Source: CAZWVM01 sp964637705 (lineage in GTDB: Bacteria; UBA8481). From it: 7,497 bases of DNA. The notes under the pieces are model-generated. The model did no database searches. It saw only the letters and a list, made by a program, of their open reading frames with translations, and was not told the origin of the DNA. A program made the translations under genes and the position numbers. The stretch is taken from NCBI GenBank assembly GCA_964637705.1, contig CAZWVM010000175.1:1-7497 (forward strand). Direction: 5' to 3'. Below are positions 6,356 to 7,497 of the stretch, one piece after another. The stretch's first letter is position 1. Every line of letters starts with the position of its first letter.

Positions 6356-7060
6356 TCAGAAGAGCTTCGGCTGATCCAACTCGGGTCCGCCGAGGCACGT
6401 CGGGCCCTCGGCGCGGGCGTCGTTGACGACGGTGGAGACTTCGCGTTGCGTCATCAGCCCGTGGGGATACGGAACGAGAAGAGCCTTCAGGTCGCGGGCC
6501 GTCGTTTCCTCGTCGAGCCATACCTTCCAGGATTCCCGCGCGAGGATGACGGGCATGCGCGCGTGGATCGGCGACATCAGCGCGTTGGCGGCGCAGGTGA
6601 CGATGACGACGGAGCGGACCGACCCGACCTCGCCGGAGCCTTCGGCTTCGACCTCGTCCCGGGGTTCCTCGAAGAGCCCGGCCATGGCGAAGAGAGAGCC
6701 GTCCTCGACCTGGAAGTGGTGGGGCCGGGCGAGGCGGCCGGCCTTTCGCCACTCGTAGAAGCCGTCCGCAGGCACGAGGCAGCGGCGGGTCCGGAAGGCC
6801 CCGGAGAAGGAGGCCTTCTCCTCGAGCGTTTCGGCGCGCGCATTGATGAGCGGGCGGTTCGCGCCGGCGCGACCGGACCAGCGGGGGACGAATCCCCAGT
6901 TCATCATCTCGAGCGCCCGCGCGGGTCGATTCCGGACCGTCGCGACCGGCCGGGAGGGGGCGATGTTGTATCGAGGCCCGGGGAATCCCTCGCACGGCTC
7001 GGCCTGGAAGAAGGCGGCGATCTCCTCCAGGGGTGCGAGCAGCGTGAACCGCCCGCACAT
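6356..7060 (-). CDS. yedK: SRAP domain protein (YedK/HMCES family), abasic-site DNA-protein crosslinker
   Basis: SRAP proteins form a stable thiazolidine crosslink with abasic sites in single-stranded DNA, through the N-terminal Cys exposed when Met1 is removed. The 234-residue product begins MCGRFT, so Cys2 is in place. The other catalytic-site residues are present: Asn73 and Arg75 in INARAET (72-78), Glu103 in DGFYEW (99-104) and His166 in HARMP (166-170). Family segments RYNIAPSRP (30-38), NWGFVPRW (54-61), RRCLVPADGFYEW (92-104) and a C-terminal NDAR (213-216) also match. The ATG at 7060 is chosen over the in-frame GTG immediately before it (7061-7063) because Cys must be residue 2. The upstream carrier gene ends in a TGATG overlap with this start, so the pair is probably translated in a coupled way. 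An acidic insert (about 131-145, EEPRDEVEAEGSGEV) is unremarkable. The 3' end faces that of cyaA across 18 bp with no evident terminator. Confidence 0.95.
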   Translation of the reverse strand: MCGRFTLLAPLEEIAAFFQAEPCEGFPGPRYNIAPSRPVATVRNRPARALEMMNWGFVPRWSGRAGANRPLINARAETLEEKASFSGAFRTRRCLVPADGFYEWRKAGRLARPHHFQVEDGSLFAMAGLFEEPRDEVEAEGSGEVGSVRSVVIVTCAANALMSPIHARMPVILARESWKVWLDEETTARDLKALLVPYPHGLMTQREVSTVVNDARAEGPTCLGGPELDQPKLF

Positions 7061-7497
7061 CACTCCGTCTCCCCGCCGATGACGGCGCGCAGGAAGGCCG
7101 CGGCCCGATCCGAGATCCCGGCCGCCTGGCTTTCGCGCGGCCCGGCCACGTTCAGGGTCCCGATGCGGTTCTCCCGGATCCAGGCCCTCACGGTCCCGGG
7201 ATCAGGGGGGGCGAGGAGATCGACACAGAGAACAGGACGGCCCAGCTTTCTCGCGACGCCCTGAGTGAACGCGGTGCCGCTGCGCGGGCGGATCTCCGCA
7301 TCGTAGAGGATGAGGGTCCCGTCGGAATCCCGGACGTTCCACTCCGTCCGCTCGTCGTACCGCGCCGAGGGTGTTTCGGCGAGCGGGTAGCGGGCGGGGA
7401 CGACGCCGTCCTCGGAGAGGCGGCCTTTCGGGCACCATCCTCCGGTCTCCATCCCGAGTTCGATCGCGACGTCGAGCGCGGCGCGATCGACGCCGGT
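7060..7497 (-). CDS. Putative molybdenum carrier (YpsA/SLOG-fold) protein, 5' end beyond window
   Basis: The reading frame is open to the window edge and enters at TGVDRAALDVAIELG, the part that normally follows the family's N-terminal SGGQ segment, so perhaps the first 10 or so residues are missing. The 145 visible residues carry the marks of the 'putative molybdenum carrier' family: GGWCPKGR (19-26), EDGVVPARYPLAET (29-42), RTEWNVRDSDGTLIL (50-64), SGTAFT (73-78), GRPVLCVDL (86-94) and NVAGPRES (116-123). The name comes from similarity to molybdenum-cofactor carriers. The fold belongs to the Rossmann-like SLOG group that binds nucleotide-type ligands, and the true ligand is uncertain. The ATG at 7450-7452 is internal (Met16 of the visible part) and should not be taken as the start. 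The stop overlaps the SRAP start by one base (TGATG). No molybdenum-cofactor gene is in the window. Confidence 0.9.
   Translation of the reverse strand, partial: TGVDRAALDVAIELGMETGGWCPKGRLSEDGVVPARYPLAETPSARYDERTEWNVRDSDGTLILYDAEIRPRSGTAFTQGVARKLGRPVLCVDLLAPPDPGTVRAWIRENRIGTLNVAGPRESQAAGISDRAAAFLRAVIGGETE
7069..7074 (-). promoter_or_regulatory. Ribosome-binding site for the SRAP gene
   Basis: On the minus strand GGGGAG lies eight bases before the ATG at 7060, within the last codons of the molybdenum-carrier gene. It supports start at this ATG, together with the TGATG stop/start overlap. Confidence 0.65.

Noticed and set aside
3937..6426. 829-codon open frame on the plus strand covering most of cyaA
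   Set aside because: Arg/Gly/Pro-rich translation without family motifs, typical of a shifted frame in GC-rich DNA; the overlapping frame is an unmistakable adenylate cyclase.
7060..7452. Molybdenum-carrier gene starting at the ATG at 7452
   Set aside because: The frame stays open to the window edge and the preceding codons (TGVDRAALDVAIELG) match the family, so that ATG is internal and the gene is truncated by the window.

Overview
The window is a GC-rich bacterial chromosomal segment, with strong G/C preference at third codon positions and no RNA genes, insertion sequences, CRISPR arrays or phage genes visible. It carries six protein genes, tightly packed. The gene content fits an uncultured Acidobacteriota-like or delta-proteobacterial-type lineage: an MscL with a zinc-ribbon tail, a GspN-type secretion protein, and a class I adenylate cyclase outside an obvious gammaproteobacterial context. 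This taxonomic guess is an inference from families and base composition only.

Layout. 3-449 (+) mscL, a mechanosensitive channel whose usual C-terminal helix is replaced by a CxxC...CxxC zinc ribbon. 490-1884 (+) an MBOAT (AlgI/DltB-type) membrane O-acyltransferase, overlapped by 1850-2914 (+), a membrane-anchored SGNH-type partner with GSS and DxxH motifs. Together these two look like a two-gene module that moves acyl groups onto an extracellular glycan or similar polymer. 2863-3690 (-) gspN, a type II secretion accessory protein, converges on the SGNH gene and overlaps its 3' end by 52 bp. A 169-bp intergenic region (3691-3859) separates gspN from the divergently transcribed cyaA (3860-6337, +), a full-length class I adenylate cyclase. 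cyaA has a perfect TATAAT six bases before its GTG start, which suggests a leaderless mRNA. On the minus strand, 6356-7060 encodes an SRAP (YedK/HMCES) protein that seals abasic DNA sites. It is translationally coupled (TGATG) to an upstream gene that runs off the window edge (7060-7497), a SLOG-fold 'putative molybdenum carrier' protein.

The genes form several small independent units: mscL, possibly read through into MBOAT-SGNH; gspN alone; cyaA alone; carrier-SRAP. I did not find a clear new multi-gene system. The points most worth a second look are the putative leaderless cyaA with its divergent C-terminal half, the MBOAT-SGNH pair with no neighbouring glycan genes, the coupled carrier-SRAP pair, and the unusually intimate SGNH/gspN 3' overlap.
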